Shown: positions 13,331-20,356 of the stretch, piece after piece | Layout of the letters: each line of letters begins with the position of its first letter | How positions within the stretch are numbered: position 1 is the first letter of the stretch | Notes under the pieces: generated by a model | The model's input: the letters and a program-made list of their open reading frames with translations, nothing else | What the model was told of the DNA's origin: nothing | Database searches by the model: none | Made by a program: the position numbers and the translations under genes | DNA from: DASXUC01 sp036004445 | Lineage (GTDB): Bacteria > Sysuimicrobiota > Sysuimicrobiia > Sysuimicrobiales > Kaftiobacteriaceae | DNA: 21,405 bases | Reading direction: 5' to 3' | NCBI GenBank assembly: GCA_036004445.1 | Contig: DASYRL010000107.1 | Location: 1-21,405, forward strand

Positions 13331-13793
13331 CGAGTAAGTGGCGCAGTCGGCGCGCGATGATGCGCTGCGCGGTCCGGCGGCGGGGCACGACGATGATCGT
13401 GTCCTCACCGGCGAGCGTTCCGGCGATCTCGGCCCACTGAGCGTCGTCGATGGCCTGCGCGACCGGGGCCGCGCCGCCGGGCACGGTCTTGACGAGCACC
13501 AGGTCGAGGGCGGGATCGACCGAGCGGGCGAATTCCCGCAGCACCGAGCCCAGGTGTTGCTGGGCGCGCGGGGCCGCCGCGGTCCGTGCGGCATCGGGCA
13601 GGGCATAGCGGTATGCTCCGTCCGGTCCCGGAACCTTTACGAGGCCGAGCCGCTTGATGTCCCGGCTGACCGTCGCCTGCGTGACGGCGATCCCTTCCCG
13701 GCGCAACGCGGCAACGAGATCGTCCTGAGTTTGGATGGGGATCCGCTCGATCAAACGCAGGATCGTCCTGGTCCGAGCGGCGCTGGTGGCCAT
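13320..13793 (-). CDS. argR: Arginine repressor
   Basis: Transcriptional regulator of arginine metabolism, 157 residues. The N-terminal winged helix-turn-helix (about 1-70) shows IQTQDDLVAALRREGIAVTQ and the recognition segment TVSRDIKRLGLVKVP. The C-terminal hexamerisation and arginine-binding domain shows VKTVPGGAAPVAQAID and GTLAGEDTIIVV, with the acidic ED pair expected at the ligand site. ATG at 13793 is chosen because the domain begins there and GGAGGG lies eight bases upstream; an earlier frame opening would read through a palindrome and into argH. It is the last gene of the arg cluster and presumably represses it when arginine is plentiful. The C-terminal GES and stop are supplied by a junction repeat. 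Confidence 0.95.
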   Translation of the reverse strand: MATSAARTRTILRLIERIPIQTQDDLVAALRREGIAVTQATVSRDIKRLGLVKVPGPDGAYRYALPDAARTAAAPRAQQHLGSVLREFARSVDPALDLVLVKTVPGGAAPVAQAIDDAQWAEIAGTLAGEDTIIVVPRRRTAQRIIARRLRHLLGES

Positions 13794-13805
13794 CGCCCTC
13801 ACCCT

Positions 13806-13828
13806 CCCCTCTCCCAACGGGAGAGGGG
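13806..13828. repeat. Perfect 10-bp palindrome CCCCTCTCCC-AAC-GGGAGAGGGG (argH/argR)
   Basis: A perfect inverted repeat with a 3-base loop in the 61-base gap between argH and argR. On the minus strand its distal arm abuts GGAGGG, the argR ribosome binding site, so folding could limit argR translation. It has no T run, so it is not a normal terminator. Similar CT-rich palindromes are common dispersed repeats in GC-rich genomes. Confidence 0.85.
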
Positions 13829-13836
13829 AATCGGTT

Positions 13837-13852
13837 GGCCGCGGCCGCGGCC
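13837..13852. repeat. GC palindrome GGCCGCGGCCGCGGCC
   Basis: A 16-base perfect palindrome made of GGCCGC, GGCCGC, GGCC, two bases past the argH stop. It is itself a short tandem repeat with a 6-base unit. It adjoins the argH/argR hairpin; a role in mRNA 3'-end stability is possible but unproven. Confidence 0.8.
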
Positions 13853-13854
13853 TC

Positions 13855-15315
13855 TCACGACCCGTCCAGCAGCGCCCGGGCGCGGGCGACGGCGAAGGAC
13901 GCAGAGCGGACCCACTCGCCGACGTCGCGTGCGCGGACCGCGGCGGCATCCAGTTGATCGGCCACCGCCCGCCGCCCCGTCCCGCCCGCGGCCTCGCGGG
14001 AGTCGACCGAGGCCTCCAGCGTCACGGCGGCGAGCACGTCGGCGTCGAAGAGCGGGCTGACTTCTTGGAACACTGCGACCGGCAGGTCCTCGAGCGTGCT
14101 GCCTCGCGCCAGGGCGGCCTGGACGACCGTGCCCGCCAGCGCGTGCGCTTCGCGGAACGGCACGCCCTTGCGCGCCAGGTAGTCGGCGACGTCGGTCGCC
14201 GTCAGCCATCCGCGGCCGGCCGCCTCGCGCATCCGGAGCGGATCGAACTGTAGGTGCGCCAGCAGCCGCGTCATCGCCCGCACCGACGAGCGGGCGAGAT
14301 CCGCCGCCCCGATGACGATCTCTTTGTCTTCCTGGAGATCGCTGTTGTACCCGGACGGGAGCCCCTTCAGCACGGCGAGCAGCGCGACGAGGGCGCCGAT
14401 CGCCCGGCCGGCGCGCCCGCGGATGAGTTCGGCGGCGTCGGGATTCTTCTTCTGCGGCATGATACTGCTGCCGGTCGCGGCGCGATCGGGCAGGTGCACG
14501 AACCCGAATTCGTCAGATGCCCACAGCACGACCTCGCCGCTCCAGCGCGACAGATGCACCATCAACACCGCGACGGCCGACACGAGGTCCACGGCGAAGT
14601 CGCGGTCGCCGACGGTGTCGATGCTGTTCTCGGTCATGCCGGTGAACCCCAGGAGGCCGGCGACGCGGGCCCGGTCGACCGGGTACGGAACCCCCGCCAC
14701 CGCGCCGACCCCCAGCGGGAGAACATCCGCGCGCCGGAAGCAGTCGGCCAGGCGGTCGGCATCACGGCTGAGGGCCCAGAACTGCGCCAGCAGGTAGTGG
14801 CCAAGCCGGACGGGCTGCGCGTGCTGGAGGTGCGTGAACGCCGGGAGCACGACGTCCACCGTCTCCACGGCGCGTGCGCGGATTCCGTTCATCAGCTCAA
14901 GGAGGCTGCCCGTGAGGTCGACGGCGGCATCCTTAACAAACAACCGAAACGCGGTGAGCACCTGGTCGTTCCGGCTGCGGGCGGTGTGCAGGCGGCCGGC
15001 GGCGGCGCCGATTCGATCGTACAGCGCGGCTTCCACGAACGAGTGCACGTCCTCGAACCCGCCCTCGAGGGACAGCCGTCCGGACTTCGCGTCCGCGCCG
15101 ATCGCACGCAGGCCGGCGACGATCTCCGCTGCGTCGCCGGAGGGAATGATGCCGGTTTCTCCGAGCATCATCGCGTGGGCAATGCTTCCCGCCAGGTCCC
15201 ACGCCAGCAGGCGCCGGTCCGTGGCAAACGACGCCGTGAACTCGAGCAGACGGGGATCGGTCGGCTCGCCGAAGCGGCCGCCCCACATCCGATGGACTCG
15301 CGTCGCGTCGTCCAT
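13855..15315 (-). CDS. argH: Argininosuccinate lyase
   Basis: Last step of arginine synthesis: argininosuccinate to arginine and fumarate. It has 486 residues, slightly longer than the usual 460. Signatures include MWGGRFGEPTDPRLLEFT at the N-terminus, TARSRNDQV near residue 110, the THLQHAQPVRLGHY stretch near residue 160, and the fumarase/lyase superfamily signature GSSIMPQKKNPDAAE near residue 280, which includes the catalytic serine loop. ATG at 15315 is used; the second Met (position 10) is an alternative with no better ribosome site. It follows argG across a family-B repeat element and precedes argR. Confidence 0.96.
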   Translation of the reverse strand: MDDATRVHRMWGGRFGEPTDPRLLEFTASFATDRRLLAWDLAGSIAHAMMLGETGIIPSGDAAEIVAGLRAIGADAKSGRLSLEGGFEDVHSFVEAALYDRIGAAAGRLHTARSRNDQVLTAFRLFVKDAAVDLTGSLLELMNGIRARAVETVDVVLPAFTHLQHAQPVRLGHYLLAQFWALSRDADRLADCFRRADVLPLGVGAVAGVPYPVDRARVAGLLGFTGMTENSIDTVGDRDFAVDLVSAVAVLMVHLSRWSGEVVLWASDEFGFVHLPDRAATGSSIMPQKKNPDAAELIRGRAGRAIGALVALLAVLKGLPSGYNSDLQEDKEIVIGAADLARSSVRAMTRLLAHLQFDPLRMREAAGRGWLTATDVADYLARKGVPFREAHALAGTVVQAALARGSTLEDLPVAVFQEVSPLFDADVLAAVTLEASVDSREAAGGTGRRAVADQLDAAAVRARDVGEWVRSASFAVARARALLDGS

Positions 15316-15324
15316 CGGACTAAC

Positions 15325-15431
15325 GGGCCTCGGGCCTCGGGCCTCGGGCCTCGGCAGAGAAAAGCGATATGTTCGTGTACTGACGGTACGTGGCCAGCGA
15401 TTTGAAGCCCGAAGCCCGGAGCCCGAAGCCC
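15325..15431. repeat. Inverted heptamer-array element, family B (argG/argH junction)
   Basis: Left array of four perfect GGGCCTC units (15325-15352), about 50 bases of unrelated spacer, then right array GAAGCCC, GAAGCCC, GGAGCCC, GAAGCCC (15404-15431). The arms pair through G-C, A-T and G-U. The element fills almost the whole argG/argH gap and begins next to the argG stop. No open reading frame or RNA gene is apparent in the spacer. Confidence 0.93.
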
Positions 15432-15432
15432 G

Positions 15433-16668
15433 TCATTTCACCGGCTGGCGCAGGTACTTGCGGATGAGCGCGGGGTTGGCCGCGGCGAACGTGCGCGTCG
15501 GCAGGCCCCACAAGTTGATGAACCCTCGGGCGTCGGTCTGGTCATAGACGGCGTCCTGGCCGAAGGTGGCGAGTGCGGGATCGTACAACGAGAAGGGAGA
15601 GCGCCGCCCGACCACCGAGGCCGTGCCTTTGAAGAGCTTGACGCGCACCGTTCCCGTCACCGTCTGCTGGGCGGCGGCGACGAATCCGTCAAACGCCAGT
15701 CGCAGCGACGAGTACCACTGTCCGTAGTAGATCAGTTCGGCATACCGTGGGGCGAGCAGCGCGGCGTAGTGCAGGGTGTCCCGATCCAGCGTGATGGATT
15801 CGAGCCCGCGGTGGGCCATCTGGAGAATGGTGCCACCCGGGGTCTCGTAGACCCCGCGTGACTTGATGCCGACGAGCCGGTTTTCGACCATGTCCGCCCG
15901 TCCGACGCCCGCACGGCCTCCCAGGCGGTTCAATTCCGCGACGAGTTCGGTCGGTGACGCGGCGGTCCCGTTGACGGCGATCGGCGTCCCCCGCTCAAAC
16001 TCGATGTCCACGTAGTCGGGGTGATCCGGCGCCTGGTCGGGGGCAACGGTCAGTGCATACACGTCGGGGGGCGCCTCGAGCCAGGGATCCTCGAGCACGC
16101 CGGCTTCGACGCTGCGGTGCCAGAGGTTCTGGTCCACGCTGTACGGCTTCTCTTTGGTCACGGGGACGGGGATACCGTGCGCGGCCGCGTACTCGATCTC
16201 ATCGTCGCGAGACCGCAGCGTCCACTCACGCCACGGCGCGATGACGGCCAGCTGCGGTGCCAGCGCCTGGTAGGTCAGCTCAAACCGCACCTGGTCGTTC
16301 CCTTTGCCCGTACACCCGTGGGCGAGGGCATCCGCGCCCTCGGCCAGCGCCACGTCGATCTGCGTTTTGGCAATCAGCGGCCGCGCCAGGGCGGTACCGA
16401 GCAGATACTGACCTTCGTAGACCGCGTTGGCACGGAGGGCGGGATAGATGAACTCCGTGACAAACTCCTCGCGCACGTCGGCCACGTGCGCCGCGTCGGC
16501 GCCGCTGGACAGCGCCTTGTTCCGGACCGCGGCAAAGTCTTCCGGCTGCCCGACGTCGACGATGACGGCAATGACCCGGCAGCCATAGGTCTCCGTCAGC
16601 CACGGGATGATGACCGACGTGTCCAGCCCGCCGCTGTAGGCGAGCACCACTTTCTTCGGCGCGCTCAT
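15433..16668 (-). CDS. argG: Argininosuccinate synthase
   Basis: ATP-dependent condensation of citrulline and aspartate into argininosuccinate; 411 residues, normal length. The PP-loop AYSGGLDTS (about 10-18) is intact at the N-terminus, followed by ALAEGADALAHGCTGKGNDQVRFE near residue 115. The TKEKPYSVDQNLWHRSVEAG segment and the GRADMVENRLVGIKSRGVYETPGG region (in parts) are typical. A start 10 codons upstream lies at the edge of the junction repeat, but AAGGAGAA stands seven bases before the ATG at 16668, which is preferred. It follows argD with no argF between them, so the citrulline-making enzyme must be encoded elsewhere. Confidence 0.97.
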   Translation of the reverse strand: MSAPKKVVLAYSGGLDTSVIIPWLTETYGCRVIAVIVDVGQPEDFAAVRNKALSSGADAAHVADVREEFVTEFIYPALRANAVYEGQYLLGTALARPLIAKTQIDVALAEGADALAHGCTGKGNDQVRFELTYQALAPQLAVIAPWREWTLRSRDDEIEYAAAHGIPVPVTKEKPYSVDQNLWHRSVEAGVLEDPWLEAPPDVYALTVAPDQAPDHPDYVDIEFERGTPIAVNGTAASPTELVAELNRLGGRAGVGRADMVENRLVGIKSRGVYETPGGTILQMAHRGLESITLDRDTLHYAALLAPRYAELIYYGQWYSSLRLAFDGFVAAAQQTVTGTVRVKLFKGTASVVGRRSPFSLYDPALATFGQDAVYDQTDARGFINLWGLPTRTFAAANPALIRKYLRQPVK

Positions 16669-16692
16669 GTGTGCTTCTCCTTGCTGAGTTTC

Positions 16693-16764
16693 GTTCATCG
16701 TTCATCCTTCATCGTTCGTGGCCACCCCGTCCCGACGATGAACGAGGACCCATGAACCAGGAAC
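16693..16764. repeat. Inverted heptamer-array element, family A (argD/argG junction)
   Basis: Left array GTTCATC, GTTCATC, CTTCATC, GTTCGTG (16693-16720); short spacer; right array GATGAAC, GAGGACC, CATGAAC, CAGGAAC (16737-16764). It fills the gap between the argD stop and the argG leader. Its right end, ATGAACCAGGAACGG, is nearly identical to ATGAACCAAGAACGG in the argC/argJ element. Confidence 0.9.
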
Positions 16765-16770
16765 GGGCCT

Positions 16771-17976
16771 TCAGGCCGTTGCCGGCTGCGGCAGCGCCGC
16801 CAGGACGGCATCCAGGATCCCGATCGCCTCGTCGACGTCGGCCGGCGTGACGATCAGCGGAGGCACCAGCCGCAGCGTCGCCGGCTGCACGGCGTTGACC
16901 AGCAGCCCCCGCGCCCGGCAGGCGTCGACCACCAGAGCCGCCTCCGTGGCCAGATCGACGGCCACCATCAGCCCCCAACCCCGTACGCCGGCAACGACGG
17001 GGTGGTCGTCGGCCAGGCCGTGGAGACGCTGGAGCAGGTAGGTGCCGACGTTGGCGGCATTGTCCACGAGGTGGTCGCGCTCGATCGTGGTCAGCACGGC
17101 CAGCGCGGCCGCACACGCCAGGGGGTTGCCGCCGAATGTCGATCCGTGATCCCCCGGATGAAAGGCCTGCGCCACGGCCTCGGTCGCCAGCATCGCTCCG
17201 ATCGGCACGCCGCCCCCCAGCCCTTTCGCCAGGGTCATGATGTCGGGGGCAATGCCGGCGTGCTCGTAGGCGAACAGCCGGCCCGTCCGGCCGACGCCGG
17301 TCTGAATCTCGTCGAGGATAAGCAGCAGCCCGGTCTCGTCGCACAGCGCCCGGACGCCCTGCAGATACTCCGGGTTAGCCGCCTGCACGCCCCCCTCACC
17401 CTGCACCGGCTCCAGCAGCACCGCGCACGTCTGCGGAGTCACCGCCGCGCGCAGGGCGTGGAGATCGTTCAGGGGCACTGGGATGAACCCCACCGGCAGC
17501 GGCGCGAAGCCTTCTTGATATTTCGGCTGCGCCGTCGCCGCGAGCGCGGCCAGCGTCCGCCCGTGGAACGAGCGCTCGGCGACGATAATCTCAAACCGCC
17601 CGCTGCCCGCGCGGCTCGCGAACTTCCTGGCCAGTTTGATCGCCGCCTCGTTAGCCTCGGCGCCGCTGTTGCAGAAGAAGACCCGGTCCAGCGCCGAGTG
17701 CTCGACCAGCCACCGCGCCGCCAGTGCCTGCTCGGGAATGACGTACAGGTTGCTGGTGTGCAGCACGCGCGCGGCCTGCGTGGAGATCGCCTGCACCAGC
17801 GCGGGATGGTTGTGGCCCAGCGCGCTGACCGCGATGCCCCCCACGAAATCGAGATACGTCTTGCCCTCGACGTCCGTCAATCGCATCCCCTGCCCGGAAG
17901 CAAACGCCACGGGGGCCCGCCGGTACGTATTCATGAGGTACTTTTCGCTCATTTCTGCTGCGGTCTGCGTTTTCAT
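16771..17976 (-). CDS. argD: Acetylornithine aminotransferase
   Basis: PLP-dependent class III aminotransferase, N-acetylglutamate semialdehyde to N-acetylornithine; 401 residues. Seen are FVGGIAVSALGHNHPALV, the phosphate-binding FCNSGAEANEAAIKLARK (101-118), the cofactor-side Asp in LILDEIQTGVGRTG (219-232) and the Schiff-base Lys251 in TLAKGLGGGVPIGAM. The start ATG at 17976 has AAGGGAGCG just upstream. Related enzymes include ornithine and succinylornithine aminotransferases, but the cluster context makes ArgD the clear call. It might also serve lysine synthesis (DapC role), which the sequence cannot tell. Confidence 0.95.
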   Translation of the reverse strand: MKTQTAAEMSEKYLMNTYRRAPVAFASGQGMRLTDVEGKTYLDFVGGIAVSALGHNHPALVQAISTQAARVLHTSNLYVIPEQALAARWLVEHSALDRVFFCNSGAEANEAAIKLARKFASRAGSGRFEIIVAERSFHGRTLAALAATAQPKYQEGFAPLPVGFIPVPLNDLHALRAAVTPQTCAVLLEPVQGEGGVQAANPEYLQGVRALCDETGLLLILDEIQTGVGRTGRLFAYEHAGIAPDIMTLAKGLGGGVPIGAMLATEAVAQAFHPGDHGSTFGGNPLACAAALAVLTTIERDHLVDNAANVGTYLLQRLHGLADDHPVVAGVRGWGLMVAVDLATEAALVVDACRARGLLVNAVQPATLRLVPPLIVTPADVDEAIGILDAVLAALPQPATA

Positions 17977-18001
17977 GACGCGCTCCCTTCGAAGTTACCA
18001 A

Positions 18002-18076
18002 GTGAATCGTGAATCGTGCTGCCGGGCTGCGCGTCGCTTGACCTTATCGATTCACCATTCACGATTCACGATTCAC
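18002..18076. repeat. Inverted heptamer-array element, family C (argB/argD junction)
   Basis: Left array GTGAATC, GTGAATC (18002-18015); a spacer of about 33 bases; right array GATTCAC, CATTCAC, GATTCAC, GATTCAC (18049-18076). The argB stop codon lies inside the last unit. Three consecutive right units are identical to those at 13310-13330. Confidence 0.92.
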
Positions 18077-18966
18077 GGTGTCAGCATCGTGCCCACGCCC
18101 TCTTCCGTGAACAACTCCACAAGCAAGGCGTGGGGAATCCGGCCGCTGATAATGTGGGCGGTGGGGACGCCGGCGGCAAGGGCGGCGAGACACGACTCGA
18201 CTTTCGGAATCATCCCCCGGGAGATAACGCGCCCGGCGATGAGCCCGGCGGCCTCGTCCGCGCTGAGCACGGAGATCAGCGACCCCGGGTCGTCGCCGTC
18301 TCTGTAGACACCGGGCACGTCGGTCAGCAGGATGAACTTGCTGGCCCCCAGCGCAGAGGCCAGGGCCCCCGCGGCATGGTCGGCGTTGAGGTTGTAGCTT
18401 CCACCGTCCGGCCCGATGCCGATGGAGGCGATGACGGGGATGAACCCCGAGCCGGACAGCAGCTCCACGAGGTGCGTCTCCACCGTTTCGACCTCTCCGA
18501 CCCGGCCGAGGTTCTCCGACCCGGTCAGCTGCCGCGCCCGGAAGACGTTGCCGTCCTTGCCGCTGATGCCAACGGCGGTCCCGCCCGACGCCGCGATGGA
18601 CGAGACGAGCGCTTTGTTCGCGCGGCCGGCCAGCACCATCTCGACGACCTCCATCGTTTCCTCGTCTGTCACCCGCAGGCCGTCAACGAACCGGCTCTCC
18701 TTGCCCAGCCGCTCCAGCGTTTTCGTGATCTCCGGCCCCCCGCCGTGGACCAGCACGGGGTCCACGCCGACACCTTTGAGCAGGACCAGGTCTTCCACCA
18801 CGGTGCCCCCGGCTGCCCCGTTCTCGCCGTCCGGAGGACCGCCCGGCATCATGATGCTGCCGCCGTACTTCACCACGACGGTTCTGCTCTTCCAGGCGTT
18901 GACGTAGCGCAGCGCCTGCGCGAGCGACGCGCCCAGATCTATCGCTGCTTTTGTCTCGATTGCCAT
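18073..18966 (-). CDS. argB: Acetylglutamate kinase
   Basis: Phosphorylates N-acetylglutamate, the usual arginine-feedback control point; 297 residues. It shows the amino-acid-kinase motifs VVVKYGGS (30-37), VLVHGGGPEI, FVDGLRVTDEETMEVVEMVLAG and, near the C-terminus, LLTDVPGVYRD. The segment after KYGGS is abnormal: where relatives have a short helix, residues about 39-55 read MMPGGPPDGENGAAGGT, about eight residues longer and Gly/Pro-rich. A GTG at 18981 opens the frame, but GGTGAGGTG before the ATG at 18966 favours the latter. The long N-terminal helix (AIDLGASLAQALRYVNAW) resembles that of arginine-inhibited enzymes, so feedback inhibition is likely, by inference. Confidence 0.95.
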   Translation of the reverse strand: MAIETKAAIDLGASLAQALRYVNAWKSRTVVVKYGGSIMMPGGPPDGENGAAGGTVVEDLVLLKGVGVDPVLVHGGGPEITKTLERLGKESRFVDGLRVTDEETMEVVEMVLAGRANKALVSSIAASGGTAVGISGKDGNVFRARQLTGSENLGRVGEVETVETHLVELLSGSGFIPVIASIGIGPDGGSYNLNADHAAGALASALGASKFILLTDVPGVYRDGDDPGSLISVLSADEAAGLIAGRVISRGMIPKVESCLAALAAGVPTAHIISGRIPHALLVELFTEEGVGTMLTP

Positions 18967-18982
18967 TCCCACACACCTCACC

Positions 18983-19064
18983 GGGCTTCGGGCTTCGGGC
19001 CTCGGGCCAACATCGCGGTTCCCAATACGATGCCCGATGCCCCGATGCCCGAGGCCCGATTCCC
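18983..19064. repeat. Inverted heptamer-array element, family B (argJ/argB junction)
   Basis: Left array GGGCTTC, GGGCTTC, GGGCCTC, GGGCC (18983-19008); about 20 bases of spacer; right array GATGCCC, GATGCCCC, GATGCCC, GAGGCCC, GATTCCC (19029-19064). One right unit has gained a base. The element fills the gap between the argJ stop and the argB leader. Confidence 0.9.
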
Positions 19065-19069
19065 GTCAG

Positions 19070-20284
19070 TTAGGTCATGTAGCCCGCATTGATCTTCACG
19101 TAGGCTTCATTGAGATCGGACATCCATCCGGTGAAGGATCCGTCGCCCAGGCCCAGGTCGACGACAATCTCGAACTCCGCGGCCTGCATGGCCGCCGCGG
19201 CCGGACCGGCGGCTCCGGCGGCGATCCCGCCGTCTGCGACCTGATGGCCGCCAATCCAGATCGCCACCCGGTCTTCACGGATGTACGCACCCGATCGGCC
19301 GGTCGCGGCAAGAATGCGTCCCCAATTCGGCTCGCCCCCGTACAGCGCCGTCTTCACGAGCGGGGACGTCATGATGGCGTTGGCGGCGAGGCGGGCCTCA
19401 CCGGACGACCGCGCGCCCTGGACTCTGACGGCGACCACCTTGCTCGCGCCTTCGCCGTCACGCACGATCATGCGCGCGAGCGCGGACGTCACATCGCGGA
19501 GACCGGCGGCAAACCGCGCCCAGGCGTCGCCAGGCTCGAGAATGGGAGGATGACCCGCGGCGCCGTTGGCGAGCACGATCACGGTGTCGTTGGTGCTCGT
19601 GTCCCCGTCGACCGAGATGCAGTTGAGGGACCGGTCAATCGCCGAGCGCAGCGCCTCGCGCAGCAGCGCCGGAGACATGGCCGCGTCGGTCGTGAGGAAG
19701 CACAGGGTCGTGGCCATCTGCGGGTGGATCATCCCCGCGCCCTTGGCCATTCCGCCGATCGTCACGGGCGTCCCGCCGACGTCGACACGCACGGCCGCGG
19801 TCTTGGGGAAGGCGTCGGTCGTGAGGATCGCCTGTGCCGCGGAGCGGCCGTCGCGGCTGAGCGCGCCGGCTGCGGCGGGAATACCGTGGCGGATCGGGTC
19901 CATCGGCAGGGGCACACCGATGATCCCGGTGCTGGCGACGAGGATGAATTCGTCGGCGATCCCCAGCGCACGGCCGGCCAGCGCCGTCATCGCGCGCGCG
20001 TCGGCGAGTCCCTGCGCACCGGTACAGGCGTTGGCGTTGCCGCTGTTCACGACGACCGCCTGCGCCGCACCGGTCTGAATCTTCTCCTGGCTCACCAGCA
20101 CGGGGGCGGCGCGTACGGCGTTGGTCGTAAACATGCCCGCCGCCGTCGCCAGCGTATCGGACACCAGCAATGCGAGGTCCGGCTTGGCGCTTTTGATGCC
20201 ACAGTGGATGCCGGCGGCCCGGAATCCCTTCGGCGCCGTGATGCCGCCGTCAACCTGCTGCACTCGCTCGGCCTCGATCACCAT
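19070..20284 (-). CDS. argJ: Glutamate N-acetyltransferase / ornithine acetyltransferase
   Basis: Transfers acetyl from N-acetylornithine to glutamate, closing the cyclic route; 404 residues. The autoprocessing site is clear: KGAGMIHPQMATTLCF, with cleavage expected between Ala191 and Thr192, leaving Thr192 as nucleophile. The N-terminal GGITAPKGFRAAGIHCGIK and the C-terminal ending NAGYMT are typical. Monofunctional ArgJ only recycles acetyl groups, whereas bifunctional forms also use acetyl-CoA; the sequence does not decide which. No argA was seen in the window. ATG at 20284 has GAGGTG six bases upstream. A family-A hairpin separates it from argC. Confidence 0.96.
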   Translation of the reverse strand: MVIEAERVQQVDGGITAPKGFRAAGIHCGIKSAKPDLALLVSDTLATAAGMFTTNAVRAAPVLVSQEKIQTGAAQAVVVNSGNANACTGAQGLADARAMTALAGRALGIADEFILVASTGIIGVPLPMDPIRHGIPAAAGALSRDGRSAAQAILTTDAFPKTAAVRVDVGGTPVTIGGMAKGAGMIHPQMATTLCFLTTDAAMSPALLREALRSAIDRSLNCISVDGDTSTNDTVIVLANGAAGHPPILEPGDAWARFAAGLRDVTSALARMIVRDGEGASKVVAVRVQGARSSGEARLAANAIMTSPLVKTALYGGEPNWGRILAATGRSGAYIREDRVAIWIGGHQVADGGIAAGAAGPAAAAMQAAEFEIVVDLGLGDGSFTGWMSDLNEAYVKINAGYMT

Positions 20285-20298
20285 GTGTCACCTCAGGC

Positions 20299-20351
20299 GT
20301 TCTTCGTTCATCGTTCATCGTTCGACGAACCATTCACGATGAACCAAGAAC
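20299..20351. repeat. Inverted heptamer-array hairpin, family A (argC/argJ junction)
   Basis: Left arm GTTCTTC, GTTCATC, GTTCATC, GTTC; loop GAC; right arm GAAC, CATTCAC, GATGAAC, CAAGAAC. The two 25-base arms match at 21 positions, giving the tightest hairpin of the set, with essentially no spacer. It starts six bases after the argC stop and is not followed by a T run on the minus strand, so it is not a standard terminator. Confidence 0.93.
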
Positions 20352-20356
20352 GGTAG

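Noticed and set aside
13794..13949. Longer ArgR starting at 13949
   Set aside because: The extra 52 residues read through the palindrome and into argH, giving the low-complexity SPLPLGEGRVRA-type peptide typical of translated repeats; a good ribosome site precedes 13793.
15353..15403. Small gene or RNA gene in the spacer of the argG/argH element
   Set aside because: About 50 bases, with no start plus ribosome site, no tRNA-like fold and no similarity to the other spacers.
15325..15431. Possible CRISPR array
   Set aside because: Units are only 7 bases, contiguous without unique spacers, and the second array is inverted; no cas genes are present.
20299..20351. Intrinsic terminator after argC
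   Set aside because: The hairpin is good but no T run follows on the minus strand, and the argJ ribosome binding site comes directly after it.
13255..20351. Transposon-derived MITEs
   Set aside because: No target-site duplications or shared terminal sequences were seen, and the arms are tandem heptamers that differ between elements.
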